Under the pieces are notes generated by a model, which saw only the letters and a program-made list of their open reading frames with translations, did not search any database and was not told the origin of the DNA. A stretch of 26,242 nucleotides of DNA from a virus, in the IMG/VR virus record IMGVR_UViG_3300042691_015779, positions 1-26,242 of that record. One strand, written 5' to 3'. This document shows positions 15,729 to 24,744 of this stretch, in pieces (position 1 is the first letter of the stretch; the number at the start of each line of letters is the position of its first letter). Both the position numbers and the translations under genes were made by a program.

Positions 15729-17174
15729 ATGGAACTTAATCAAGGAATTTTATCTGGGCTTGCTCAGGATTTTGGGAGCGAATCACGACTCCAAGATTTA
15801 CGTTATCAAAATCATTTGTATAAACAGGCTCAAGCGGAAAGTGCGGCCAAGGCACAAATGTTTAGCGATGATCTTGACTTTCAGAACGCCGCGAATGCTT
15901 ACGACAACCCTCGGATCAAAGAGTTCGCTAAGAACAAAATAAAAGAGATTGGTTCTTTTGTCCGCGAGAATCCTGATTGGCAATACAATCCAGATAAGCT
16001 AATGCAGATCAAATTAATGAAGCGTGATTTAAAAGATAATCCGGAATTGATCAGAGGGGTGGCTTCGGATAACGCTTTTAAACAACTTAATGCTGATCTA
16101 GCGGAAGTAGCCAAAGCCCCTGAGCAACATGACGTAGATGCTTATGAAGAATTAGATAAGCAACGTCAAAACTATTTACAGTACGGTAATCAATTTGGCC
16201 CGGAAGCTTTTGCTAAACAAGGGGCGCAACCTTTTGTTTACACTAAACCTAAGAACTTCGTTAATCTTCCAAAGGCTTTACAGGAATTAGGATCAAGTAT
16301 TAAGAATTACAATGTAGAGAAAGGTAAAACGCCGGGAGAATGGTGGAGTACCCCTAAACAAGAAGATGTACAAGCTGTTAAACAAGCAGCTTATCAAGAA
16401 CATAAACGTCAGATAGAAGTTGAAGCTAAGAGGTTAGGTATGACGGATCCTGCTCAAATAGATAAATGGGTATCCGATCAAATAGCCAGTGGTTTTCAAA
16501 AACACTATGATGCCGGGGACGTGAATGCTTTATGGAACAGAGGTATGCAATTAAGAGCTTTAGCAGAGAAACAAGGTGGCGGACAAAAACCAGCTTCTTA
16601 CACTCCTTGGGATGATTTATTTGACCCTCGTAAACCAGCAGGGAACGTTCCTACAGAGCTTGTCCGTAAGGTGTGGAATGATAACCCTAAGATACAAATA
16701 AGCGGTATAGGAGGCGTTAAAGTTGATTTAACGGGCCATCAAATGAATTATGACGGGCGGTACGTTACCAACGCACAGGGCCAGAGATTTCTTACCGGAT
16801 ATGTTAATTTACCTTTAGAAGTAGCAAAAGAAAAGGGAATATATAACGACGAGGCGGACGAAGATACCCCTAACCTTAGAATCAAAGGACCATTCTTGGG
16901 TAAAGCAAGGGTGCAGAAAAAAGAGGATAAGGACGGGGTGGTTACCGAATATGTTCGCGTAGATTATCCATTACCTATCGACCCTCACGATGGAACTGGC
17001 AGACAGATGTACAACGCGATCGCACAGCCGGATAAATTATCTCAGCCTTTAGAGTACGATCAATTAGGTAACCAACAAGAAGGAACCTATCAAGGGTTTA
17101 AAGTAGGAGCGGTAGTTAAGAACAAAGCGGGGAATAAATTTTTAGTTACAGCTAATGGATTAATACCTCAATAG
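15729..17174 (+). CDS. Cargo-module protein, function unknown (481 aa)
   Basis: It begins MELNQGILSGLAQDFG and is helical and Gln/Lys/Asp-rich in its first 320 residues, with coiled-coil-like stretches such as QAAYQEHKRQIEVEAKRLG. The last 150 residues look more beta-like (GIGGVKVDLTGHQMNYDGRYV, then VVKNKAGNKFLV). There is no membrane segment, signal peptide or catalytic motif that I recognise. Its place between the 840-aa protein and the polyvalent protein suggests a second packaged protein. It would originally have followed the 840-aa gene directly before the homing endonuclease arrived. Confidence 0.6.
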   Translation: MELNQGILSGLAQDFGSESRLQDLRYQNHLYKQAQAESAAKAQMFSDDLDFQNAANAYDNPRIKEFAKNKIKEIGSFVRENPDWQYNPDKLMQIKLMKRDLKDNPELIRGVASDNAFKQLNADLAEVAKAPEQHDVDAYEELDKQRQNYLQYGNQFGPEAFAKQGAQPFVYTKPKNFVNLPKALQELGSSIKNYNVEKGKTPGEWWSTPKQEDVQAVKQAAYQEHKRQIEVEAKRLGMTDPAQIDKWVSDQIASGFQKHYDAGDVNALWNRGMQLRALAEKQGGGQKPASYTPWDDLFDPRKPAGNVPTELVRKVWNDNPKIQISGIGGVKVDLTGHQMNYDGRYVTNAQGQRFLTGYVNLPLEVAKEKGIYNDEADEDTPNLRIKGPFLGKARVQKKEDKDGVVTEYVRVDYPLPIDPHDGTGRQMYNAIAQPDKLSQPLEYDQLGNQQEGTYQGFKVGAVVKNKAGNKFLVTANGLIPQ

Positions 17175-17176
17175 TC

Positions 17177-20100
17177 ATGGGAAAGAAAGAGAAACTAATA
17201 ACTTCATTTAATCCCAATGATTTTGAAGTAGTACAGGAACCTAGCGTTAAGCCTATAACTGAATTCGATCCTAATGAATTTACGGTAGTGTCCGCCCCTA
17301 AGCAACCTTTATATAAGGATACTTTTACGCAAGTTAAAGAAGCTCAGGACGCTCAAGTAGAAGTTAAGAAACCGTCCCCTGACGAAGTATTAGCTAACGT
17401 TAAGACAAACAACGATTCAGAAAAAGAATTGCTTAAAAACATAGCTTTAAAAGTTAATGAAGGTAAAGCAACTCACGAAGAGTTAACAGATGCTATTTTA
17501 ACCATTCAAGGACAACATCCAAAACAAGAAGGACAAGGAAGTTATTTTGTAGAGAATAGCGGAGGGGTTTATATTCCGCGTCCTTTAAAGAAATATGAAG
17601 TACCTAAGCAAAAGAATGTAACTAAGATTTTTAGTGATAAAAGTACTATAGAGACATTTGCTGATAGTTGGGAGAGAGGCAAAGCTACTTTAGCAGAAAA
17701 CCTTGTTCGTACCCCTGAGTTTTTATATGACTTGGCGGTTAATGAGAATATTAATAAAATCCCTAACATATATAATCCCTTAGTAGAGAATTACAATAAA
17801 GTAGCTAAAAAAGAAGGATTAAAAGAACTTCCGGTAATTACTAAAGCACCGACATCTTCTGAATTAGGAGATATTACAGGTATTCATAACGAATTAGCTG
17901 ATAGTATTTCAAGGGAGAAGGAAAAGCTAAGTAGAGATTTTCAACAAAAATATGATAAAGGAATTACTGAATACGCTAAGAATGGTGAATACGGAAAAGC
18001 CATTGGTTTATTGAGTAATTCAATTATCGAATCCGCTCCAACAACAATAGGCATCGCTTTAAGCGGAGGTGCTGGAGCTACCGGAACCGCGATCACACTT
18101 GCGGGTGGTGCGGTATTTGGAGCTGGAAAGAAAGCCGAATTGGACAAAGAAGCTCAAGGGATGAACGAAACCCAAAAGTTAGGTAACGCAGTTGTTACAG
18201 GACTTGCAGAAGGGTTTTTTGAACAGTGGGGTATTACTAAATTAGGAGGCATAGTAGCGGACGTATTTAAGAAAGAGGGGAAAGACGCTGCTAAATTATT
18301 TGCAGAACAGGCCTTTAAAAAGACGTATGCTCCAGCGGTAGGTAAATACTTAGGTATTACAGCAGAAGAAGGATTAGGGGAAGCCGCCACTCAGTTTGCT
18401 CAAAACGCAGTGGATAAATATTCGGGATATAAACCAAATATTAAATTAAGCGATGGCGTTGCCGATGCTTTAATTGTGGGTGTTGGGGCCTCGGTAGCTA
18501 TGGGAGCAGGAGTGGCTAAAGTAGAGAGCGCGGTAGAGAAAAAGATTAAAAGAGCAAATGAGCAATCACAATATTTATTTGATACTGCTAAGAAGGGAAC
18601 AGAAGCTGTTAATGCTTTTAAAGCAGATATAGACAATTCAGTTAGAACCGGGCAGATCAGCAAGGAAGCGGCCGACAAAGCTAAATTCCAATTAGATACC
18701 TATAAAGAGTATAATGATCAAACGGCTGATCTTAATATCTCGGATAATCAAAAGAGAGAGATATTTGATAAGACCTTCCAAAAAGCAAATTTAGAAGAAC
18801 ATATCAAAGGACTTGATCCTGAAAAAATGAATGGCATTGAACTTGCCAAATATGAAGGGTTAAAGAAACAAGCTAAACATTTACAGGAAGATATTAATAA
18901 GATCGTATTAGAGGCTCAAATTAAAGAGGAAACCATAGCGGGTGAGAAAACTATTGAGGAACATGAAGAAGAGCCTGTAATTAAAGGTAAAGAAGAAAAA
19001 AAGCCTATTTTAAGCCCGGAACTTCAGGCATTAAAAGATAGGTATAAAAAACCCGAAACCGTTAAGGAAGGTAAGCTACCGGAGCAACCAAAGCCGGAAG
19101 AAGATACTCGTACTATAGCGGAGATCCCTAATGAGGTATGGAATCATTCTCAATTTAACGCGCGGACAAAACACGCTAAGTTAGCGGACTATTTAGAGAC
19201 TGTCCCTGATAAAAAAACTTCAGGGGTGTTAAAAGAGAATGTTTACACTTACGCTAAAAAGAAGAACAGAACTTATGAAGTTGAACTGCCGGACGGAAAG
19301 AGAATCCGTTTAGCCAGTTCCATGCTCCGCGATACAGGCATTAGCGGTCACTTCAGAACAGAACATATTAAAGGAAAGATCGCTGAATTCCCGGTAGGAG
19401 TTAAAGTAGAATATTTACCGGATGGTAAAAAGGCGATTAAGATATTTAACGGCAAGACGGGTAGGTTTTTAAGCTGGGCTAAGGCCACTAATACAAGCAA
19501 GAAAGATGAATGGACGGATCTGCAAAAAGATCAGTTAGAGCATTTGTCTACCATTGTAGAACCACCTATCATTCCTCCTACAGAGGAAGGGGAAGGACCT
19601 ATAGAGCCTGTTAAACCTACAGAGCCAACGAAACCTATTACGCCAACTAACGTACAACAGATTAATGAAAAAACCACTACAGGAGAGAAAACTGTCCCCG
19701 CAACAACTTCAGAAGCTGTTGAAAAAGGTGAACGAAAAGCTAAAGCCCTCAGAGCCGGGACCAAAAAAGCCAACCGTAAAATAAGGCACCCTGAGCTAAT
19801 TCAGGCATTAAATCATGATGTATTCGAGCCTCATGGTATTGCTATGCAGTACTTTATCGGCGGAGGCGAAATAGGAAGTCAGGCGGTTAAGGATATGTTT
19901 AAGAACGCTAAAGGTGAACTTAACGCCCGTATTTCTTATATCCGCAAGAACGGCCCTACGATCGATGAGATAGCCCATAACTTATGGGAACAACACAGTG
20001 AGCTTAATTTTGACACTCAAGATTACGCTAATGCAGTGGAGGACGTTGTATTAAGTTATAACAGCTCGACAGCCATGGCTAAGGATATTAACAAACAGAT

Positions 20101-22189
20101 GTCTGAAGGTCAGGATATGCGTTTTAACCCCCTTGAGGAAGTTATTAATACAGAAGCCGAGATCGCGGACAATAATGGATTAGGAGAACAATTCGACAGA
20201 GCCATTGACTTTTTAGAAGGGATGAATGATGAAGAGCTGATTAAGTTAGCTAATGATCAAGAAGCTTTTAATAACTGGTACGAAGAGAATGAAAATAAGA
20301 TCGAGGAGGGTAAAGATATTATCCGTGATGACGGAGAAGGTGACCAGTTTCAGAAGCCTAAGTCTAAAAAAATAATTAAGCCAAAAAAAGAAGAAATAGG
20401 TGGTGGCGAAAAAGCTTATGAAAAATGGAAAGGCGAAAATAAAGAATATGAGGGTGCGGAAATTGAAGAAGTAAAGACTGGAGAAAAAGTAATGTTAACC
20501 GTATATCACGGAACTACTAATGAGTTTTATGAGTTTGACAGTTCGGTTAAAGGAAACATAGAAGGGCATTTAGGTAAAATTAATTACTTCACTTCCGATA
20601 AAGGAGATGCTGAAATGAATTATACATCAAGTGGTCCTGATTTAACCTCTCGTATTGAACAAAGAGCCGAAAGATTAGAGTATGATCTGGAAGGTAAAAC
20701 AGATAAGGAAATAGCTACTGAATATGGCGTAAAAGTTAAAGATTTAAAAGGAAAATCTAATGTAGAAAAAGGAAGGGTAATCGCCGAAAAAGAGCTTAAG
20801 GGAGGGGAAGAAAAAGTATTAAAGCTTCATGTTAAATTAAATAACCCTGTTGTGTTAGGAAAAAAAAGCACTTGGGTTGATGTAATTCCAGAAGCAGAAT
20901 ACGCGGACCATATCCCTGAAGCAGAAGAACAGATTGCTGACGAAAACGGTATTAGTATAGAAGAAGCTAGACAGGATTATTCTTACGACATTAGAAATAG
21001 GGCGATTGAAAATTCTTATACTGAATCCCCTTTATTAACGGCATTACAAGACGCTCTTAATGAAAATGGTTATTCGGACAAATCAGCATCAGAGTTATTA
21101 CAAGACTTTCTTTATGAAGAGGAAGTAGATTTGAGTAATTTAGAAAAGGCTCTCCGTAAAGCAGAATTGTATGAAAATGAAAGCGGAGATATAGCTTCTT
21201 CTCAAGTCATAGCTGATTTTTTTAAAAATTTAGGTTATGACGGAATTATATTAACTGACGTATCGGAAAGATTTAAAAACATGGGAATTGGTTCATATAC
21301 TTCCCATATACACGTATTTGATGAATTTGCAAATCAAATTAAACTTGCGGACGGAACAAATAAAACTTATAACGAAGAAACTAAAGACATACGTTTCCAA
21401 AAACAAAAGCAAGATAAAGGGAGCGTAGAAGTCGGTAGTCACGAAGCTGTATTAAAAGTTACTCAACATATTCAAAAAGTATTACCTAAGATCAAGGTAA
21501 TATATAACAACAAATTAAAGGCAGCGGGTAAGTTAACCGCAGACGGAAGGACCATCGAGATCAACCCTTATTACGCAGGTAGTGACACTCCTATCCACGA
21601 AGCCGGACACGTTCTAATTGACGCTATGGGTTATGGCCACGTAGCTATTCAAGCAGGGATCAAACAGCTTAAAAAGACCGATCTGTACAAAGAGACTAAG
21701 GAAAGGTACCCTGAGTTAAGCGAAGAGATGCTAAACAAAGAAGTATTAGCCGAGGCCATAGGAAGAGAAGGGGCGGACATCTTTGATTCAGAAGTCGAGA
21801 AATCGAAATTTAAGCAGGTTTTAGAGCATATCTTTAACTGGCTGAAGCAAAGATTAGGTTTGGATAAGAACGTGGCTAAGAGCTTAGCTAAACAGATTAT
21901 AGGAGGCATTGGAACTAAGAAGTTAGGCGGAGTAAAAGGGGAAGAGCAAAAGGAAATCGTTGGACAAAAAGGAATACAAGAATCCCGCGAATCTTCCGAA
22001 AAAACCAGCGAAGCAGTTAAAGCTTTTGACGAAGCTAATTCTAAGCGCGGAATCAACAGAAACACCGCTATGAAGGAGTTTAAAAAGAATTTCCCTAACT
22101 TAGCTCCCACTATTAAGTTAGTAACTGACAATTTTAAAGAAATAGTAAATCAATTAAAACAAACACATAATCTAATAGAAAAATGTTAA
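17177..22189 (+). CDS. Polyvalent virion protein: ART-like domain plus zincin metallopeptidase (1670 aa)
   Basis: The N-terminus carries two short repeats (FNPNDFEVV, FDPNEFTVV). Gly/Ala-rich segments near residues 285-320 and about 435-450 could insert in membranes. A Pro/Thr/Glu-rich linker sits at about 800-830. At about residues 1105-1415 is an ADP-ribosyltransferase-like domain: VYHGTTNEFYEFD, INYFTSDKGDAEMNY, LHVKLNNPVVL, LGYDGIIL, and a terminal DIRFQ, the order seen in ART-PolyVal domains (Iyer, Burroughs and Aravind). At 1474-1478 the HEAGH motif gives a zincin, with EVLAEAIGRE downstream supplying the third ligand. The remainder is helical. Polyvalent proteins are delivered with phage or plasmid DNA; modifying host targets early in infection is the likely role. 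It ends 7 bases inside the ferritin gene. Confidence 0.85.
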   Translation: MGKKEKLITSFNPNDFEVVQEPSVKPITEFDPNEFTVVSAPKQPLYKDTFTQVKEAQDAQVEVKKPSPDEVLANVKTNNDSEKELLKNIALKVNEGKATHEELTDAILTIQGQHPKQEGQGSYFVENSGGVYIPRPLKKYEVPKQKNVTKIFSDKSTIETFADSWERGKATLAENLVRTPEFLYDLAVNENINKIPNIYNPLVENYNKVAKKEGLKELPVITKAPTSSELGDITGIHNELADSISREKEKLSRDFQQKYDKGITEYAKNGEYGKAIGLLSNSIIESAPTTIGIALSGGAGATGTAITLAGGAVFGAGKKAELDKEAQGMNETQKLGNAVVTGLAEGFFEQWGITKLGGIVADVFKKEGKDAAKLFAEQAFKKTYAPAVGKYLGITAEEGLGEAATQFAQNAVDKYSGYKPNIKLSDGVADALIVGVGASVAMGAGVAKVESAVEKKIKRANEQSQYLFDTAKKGTEAVNAFKADIDNSVRTGQISKEAADKAKFQLDTYKEYNDQTADLNISDNQKREIFDKTFQKANLEEHIKGLDPEKMNGIELAKYEGLKKQAKHLQEDINKIVLEAQIKEETIAGEKTIEEHEEEPVIKGKEEKKPILSPELQALKDRYKKPETVKEGKLPEQPKPEEDTRTIAEIPNEVWNHSQFNARTKHAKLADYLETVPDKKTSGVLKENVYTYAKKKNRTYEVELPDGKRIRLASSMLRDTGISGHFRTEHIKGKIAEFPVGVKVEYLPDGKKAIKIFNGKTGRFLSWAKATNTSKKDEWTDLQKDQLEHLSTIVEPPIIPPTEEGEGPIEPVKPTEPTKPITPTNVQQINEKTTTGEKTVPATTSEAVEKGERKAKALRAGTKKANRKIRHPELIQALNHDVFEPHGIAMQYFIGGGEIGSQAVKDMFKNAKGELNARISYIRKNGPTIDEIAHNLWEQHSELNFDTQDYANAVEDVVLSYNSSTAMAKDINKQMSEGQDMRFNPLEEVINTEAEIADNNGLGEQFDRAIDFLEGMNDEELIKLANDQEAFNNWYEENENKIEEGKDIIRDDGEGDQFQKPKSKKIIKPKKEEIGGGEKAYEKWKGENKEYEGAEIEEVKTGEKVMLTVYHGTTNEFYEFDSSVKGNIEGHLGKINYFTSDKGDAEMNYTSSGPDLTSRIEQRAERLEYDLEGKTDKEIATEYGVKVKDLKGKSNVEKGRVIAEKELKGGEEKVLKLHVKLNNPVVLGKKSTWVDVIPEAEYADHIPEAEEQIADENGISIEEARQDYSYDIRNRAIENSYTESPLLTALQDALNENGYSDKSASELLQDFLYEEEVDLSNLEKALRKAELYENESGDIASSQVIADFFKNLGYDGIILTDVSERFKNMGIGSYTSHIHVFDEFANQIKLADGTNKTYNEETKDIRFQKQKQDKGSVEVGSHEAVLKVTQHIQKVLPKIKVIYNNKLKAAGKLTADGRTIEINPYYAGSDTPIHEAGHVLIDAMGYGHVAIQAGIKQLKKTDLYKETKERYPELSEEMLNKEVLAEAIGREGADIFDSEVEKSKFKQVLEHIFNWLKQRLGLDKNVAKSLAKQIIGGIGTKKLGGVKGEEQKEIVGQKGIQESRESSEKTSEAVKAFDEANSKRGINRNTAMKEFKKNFPNLAPTIKLVTDNFKEIVNQLKQTHNLIEKC

Positions 22190-22671
22190 AGAAATCGCTT
22201 TTATCATCCGCCACAAGGAAACTCCTAAATGAAGCCGCCGGGCATGAATTATATGCTTCTAATCTTTATAAGCACGTAGCTAACACCCTACAAAACATGG
22301 GTCTGTTTGGGTCCCAGAAGTTCTTTTTAAACGAATCGGCCGACGAGCTAACCCACTATCAAAAGATCGCTGACTTTATGAACGATCGCTTTGACCAAGT
22401 GATTGTCGCCGAAGTCCCTGAAATGGAAGAAAAGATCGATTCTCTTTTGTCGGCCTTTGAACTGGCTTTAGAAACAGAAATGGAACTAGGAAAGTTCTAT
22501 TCTAAGTTCTATTCAGATTGTGATTGTGAAGTTACTAAACAGTTTCTATTACAGTTTATAGAGATCCAGCGATTATCTGTAGGAGAATACGGGGACTTTG
22601 TAGCTACCTTAACTTTTGTCGGCGATGAAAAAGGCGGACAATTACTATTCGACCAAGAAATAAATGGCTAA
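22183..22671 (+). CDS. Ferritin (162 aa)
   Basis: The sequence aligns by eye with bacterial FtnA along its whole length. LNEAAGHELYASNLY supplies E22 and Y29, ADELTHY supplies E55 and H58, LETEMELGK supplies E99, and QFIEIQ supplies Q129; together these cover the ferroxidase di-iron A and B site ligands. The family's terminal GEGLYFIDKEL is matched by GGQLLFDQEI. The extra C-site glutamates of FtnA near its residue 130 are replaced (RLSV), so iron entry may differ. Length is the family norm for subunits that build 24-mer shells. It overlaps the polyvalent gene by 7 bases and the next gene by 8, so it is expressed as part of the cargo operon rather than by an iron-controlled promoter. A ferritin-like rubrerythrin relative is less likely because of the C-terminal match. 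Confidence 0.85.
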   Translation: MLKKSLLSSATRKLLNEAAGHELYASNLYKHVANTLQNMGLFGSQKFFLNESADELTHYQKIADFMNDRFDQVIVAEVPEMEEKIDSLLSAFELALETEMELGKFYSKFYSDCDCEVTKQFLLQFIEIQRLSVGEYGDFVATLTFVGDEKGGQLLFDQEING

Positions 22672-24322
22672 TAACTGTGTTTATACTATAGACGGTAAGA
22701 AGTACTCTTATGAGGAGTTTAGGGCTTATCTAGCGGATAATATCGATTCGCTAGGGTTAGATCAATCTAAACTTACCGGGAAACTCCGTCCTTTAGAACA
22801 ATTCCAAAAGCCTAAAATCAATAAAGAACTTAATGATTTCCGGGAAAAGGAATTGGGGCGCGATTTAGAGCAGGAGCAAAAGGATCTGGACTATGTAGAG
22901 GAAGAGTTATCAAAACGCCTACCAAAGGACGCTAGGGAGGAATTAGAGGCCATTAGGGACACTATCCTAGAACAGCGAACCGCGGACAGAAAGATATACG
23001 AAAAGTCACTTGATGATAAAAAACTTACAGCTAAAGAACGAATAGCTCTACAAGAAGAGAAAGAACGCGCAGACTACGAAGAAAGCCTAAGAACTAGAAG
23101 CCGTGGAGAAAAAGCAAAAGATGTTATGCTTGGCATTATCGGCATCCCACGAGCTTTACAATTAGGGTTAGACTTATCAGCCATAGGCGTACAGGGAATG
23201 AGAAGATTAGCCACTTCCCCTATTCAGTCCTATAAAGCCTTTACCGATATGATGAAACAGGCATTTTCGGAGAAGGAACAAGAGAAATGGCATAAGACCT
23301 TAAAGGAACAAGACTGGTACCCTGTTTTAAAAGATTCCGGATTGTCTATTACTGAAATGGACGGGGAGATAAGTAAGCGGGAAGAGAACTTTAGTAACGA
23401 TTATATTAAGATGATCACTAACAAAGCCTTTGGTAAATACGACCCTTACGAGGCTTCAAATAGAGCCTTTAGCGGGTATCTAAACTCTTTAAGGGTACAG
23501 GGCTTTTTAGAAGGAATGACAGCTTTAGAGGCTCAAGGAAAGACTTTTGAGAGCCATCCACAGGACTTTAAGTCATGGGCGGATTATATCAATAACGTCA
23601 CTGGCCGTGGATCATGGAGCAAAGAAGTAAACTCTTCGAAACTAGCTCAGATATTATTCCTGTCCCCGCGTAAGATCATGTCGGAGGCTAACCTTATTAA
23701 CCCGGTATATTGGGGGAACTTATTTGCTAAGGACAAAGGTAAATCTTATGAATATTCGCTTACCCCGACCGTGGCCCGTAAAGCCTTTGCTGACTTTAGT
23801 TTAGGGATGGGAGTGCTGTTTACCGCCTCGTTACTTGCTAAGGCCGCCTTTGGCGATGACGATGAAAAGAGCGATAAAGACTTTTGGAACCCTACCAGCT
23901 CTAATTTTATGAGTATTCAGGTAAAGGATAAAAAGGGTGGTAAAACGGTTATTAATCTATTTGGAGCGTTAAAATCTGAGATAGTGATGCTCTCGCGTTT
24001 AATATCCGGGAAAGACACTAACGCCATGACGGGTAAAACTACCAAGATCGGCGACAAACAAGGTCATACAAGGACTGATATTTTCTTAAACTGGTTGGCT
24101 AATAAACTTGGTCCGGCCGCCCATTTAACTTATGCCGCGGGTAAGCAGACCAAAGCTCATCCTTTAGATGTGAGCGATGAAGCAGTTAAATTTGTTCTTC
24201 CTTCTTGGAGCCAAGGGATTGTAGATACTTACAAGGATTATCCTACCTCTACGGCACTTGCTTTAACACTTACTTCTTTGTTTGGGGTACAGACCACTCA
24301 TTTACAGAAAAAGAAGAAATAA
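22664..24322 (+). CDS. Polyvalent-type protein with membrane-like C-terminal region (552 aa)
   Basis: The N-terminus (CVYTIDGKKYSYEEFRAYL) has the short beta-hairpin 'GKxYSYEEF' opening used by many phage polyvalent proteins. Residues about 50-140 are a highly charged coiled coil. The rest resembles C-terminal ends of large polyvalent proteins: GIIGIPRALQLGLDL, ASNRAFSGYLNSLR, FLSPRKIMSEANLIN, then LGMGVLFTASLLAKAAFGDDD, FWNPTSSNFMSIQ and FGALKSEIVMLSR. The hydrophobic GVLFTASLLAKAAF helix could span a membrane. It reads as a piece that in other phages is fused to the ART/peptidase polyprotein (inference). It is the last gene of the operon and has no clear terminator after it. Confidence 0.65.
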   Translation: MANNCVYTIDGKKYSYEEFRAYLADNIDSLGLDQSKLTGKLRPLEQFQKPKINKELNDFREKELGRDLEQEQKDLDYVEEELSKRLPKDAREELEAIRDTILEQRTADRKIYEKSLDDKKLTAKERIALQEEKERADYEESLRTRSRGEKAKDVMLGIIGIPRALQLGLDLSAIGVQGMRRLATSPIQSYKAFTDMMKQAFSEKEQEKWHKTLKEQDWYPVLKDSGLSITEMDGEISKREENFSNDYIKMITNKAFGKYDPYEASNRAFSGYLNSLRVQGFLEGMTALEAQGKTFESHPQDFKSWADYINNVTGRGSWSKEVNSSKLAQILFLSPRKIMSEANLINPVYWGNLFAKDKGKSYEYSLTPTVARKAFADFSLGMGVLFTASLLAKAAFGDDDEKSDKDFWNPTSSNFMSIQVKDKKGGKTVINLFGALKSEIVMLSRLISGKDTNAMTGKTTKIGDKQGHTRTDIFLNWLANKLGPAAHLTYAAGKQTKAHPLDVSDEAVKFVLPSWSQGIVDTYKDYPTSTALALTLTSLFGVQTTHLQKKKK

Positions 24323-24325
24323 AAC

Positions 24326-24356
24326 TTGTACATTAATTACAATATACTTATTTTTG
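24326..24356 (+). promoter_or_regulatory. Complete -33/-7 promoter in front of a structured element
   Basis: TTG (24326-24328), a 20-base spacer and TATTTTTG (24349-24356) form the best-matched Bacteroidota promoter in the window. The predicted start, about 24361-24363, falls at the first base of the outer stem of the element at 24361-24530, linking the two. Confidence 0.6.
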
Positions 24357-24360
24357 AAGC

Positions 24361-24468
24361 ATGAAATTTTTAAAAAGGCTATTTAACATAATTCCGCATT
24401 ATGGTTTTGAGAGGAGCATAGTGTGGGGCATCGAAAACCATAATCGATATTATGTCTCAATAGCTTAG
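24361..24468 (+). CDS. Possible 35-aa peptide overlapping structured element A
   Basis: The ATG at 24361 opens a 35-codon frame ending in YYVSIA and stopping at TAG 24466-24468. It stands four bases behind a -7 box, the same spacing as the leaderless starts at 3147 and 4923. The peptide (MKFLKRLFNII..) is basic and amphipathic at the front. It conflicts with the RNA call above, because its start codon forms the outer stem. Coding evidence is weak. Confidence 0.25.
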   Translation: MKFLKRLFNIIPHYGFERSIVWGIENHNRYYVSIA

Positions 24469-24530
24469 CTTGTGAGGCAGGGAGCGCAGATAGTGCGAGA
24501 GTAGAGAAAGGGCGGTTATAAAAATTTCAT
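24361..24530 (+). ncRNA. Candidate structured RNA A (170 nt), closed by a 12-bp terminal stem
   Basis: ATGAAATTTTTA (24361-24372) pairs perfectly with TAAAAATTTCAT (24519-24530). Inside, ATTATGGTTTT (24398-24408) pairs perfectly with AAAACCATAAT (24434-24444) over a 25-base loop, and CGCA/TGCG (24485-24488/24494-24497) form a small hairpin. A consensus promoter starts at its first base. No family is recognised: there is no tRNA T-arm, hammerhead core or nearby reverse transcriptase. A 35-codon ORF overlaps its first two-thirds, so it may be a coding leader instead. Confidence 0.5.
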
Positions 24531-24537
24531 CTACACG

Positions 24538-24744
24538 ATGGATGAAAAACCAAATTACAGATTTACACAAGAAGAAATAAATAAAGATTGTGATAAGCTC
24601 CAGTCTCTTTTTGATGCTTTTAATACCGAAAAAGAGTTATTAATAAAAAAATATGGCTCAAAAAGTTTTTCCGTTCATGTGTTTAAAGAGGAAGGAAAAT
24701 TCAAATTCATTATAAGTATAGGTAGTGAGCTAATTACTCATTAG
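24538..24744 (+). CDS. Hypothetical acidic/basic small protein (68 aa)
   Basis: The ATG follows 7 bases after structured element A. The protein starts MDEKPNYRFTQEEINKD, is helical with high charge, then ends in a beta-like stretch (KFKFIISIGSELI). It has no membrane segment. It overlaps the end of the minus-strand gene convergently by 11 bases. It is not recognised; if element A is transcribed it would share that transcript. Confidence 0.6.
   Translation: MDEKPNYRFTQEEINKDCDKLQSLFDAFNTEKELLIKKYGSKSFSVHVFKEEGKFKFIISIGSELITH

Noticed and set aside
24361-24530. Retron or intron interpretation of element A
   Set aside because: The long terminal stem recalls retron ncRNA, but no reverse transcriptase is present nearby, and no group I or II core was seen.
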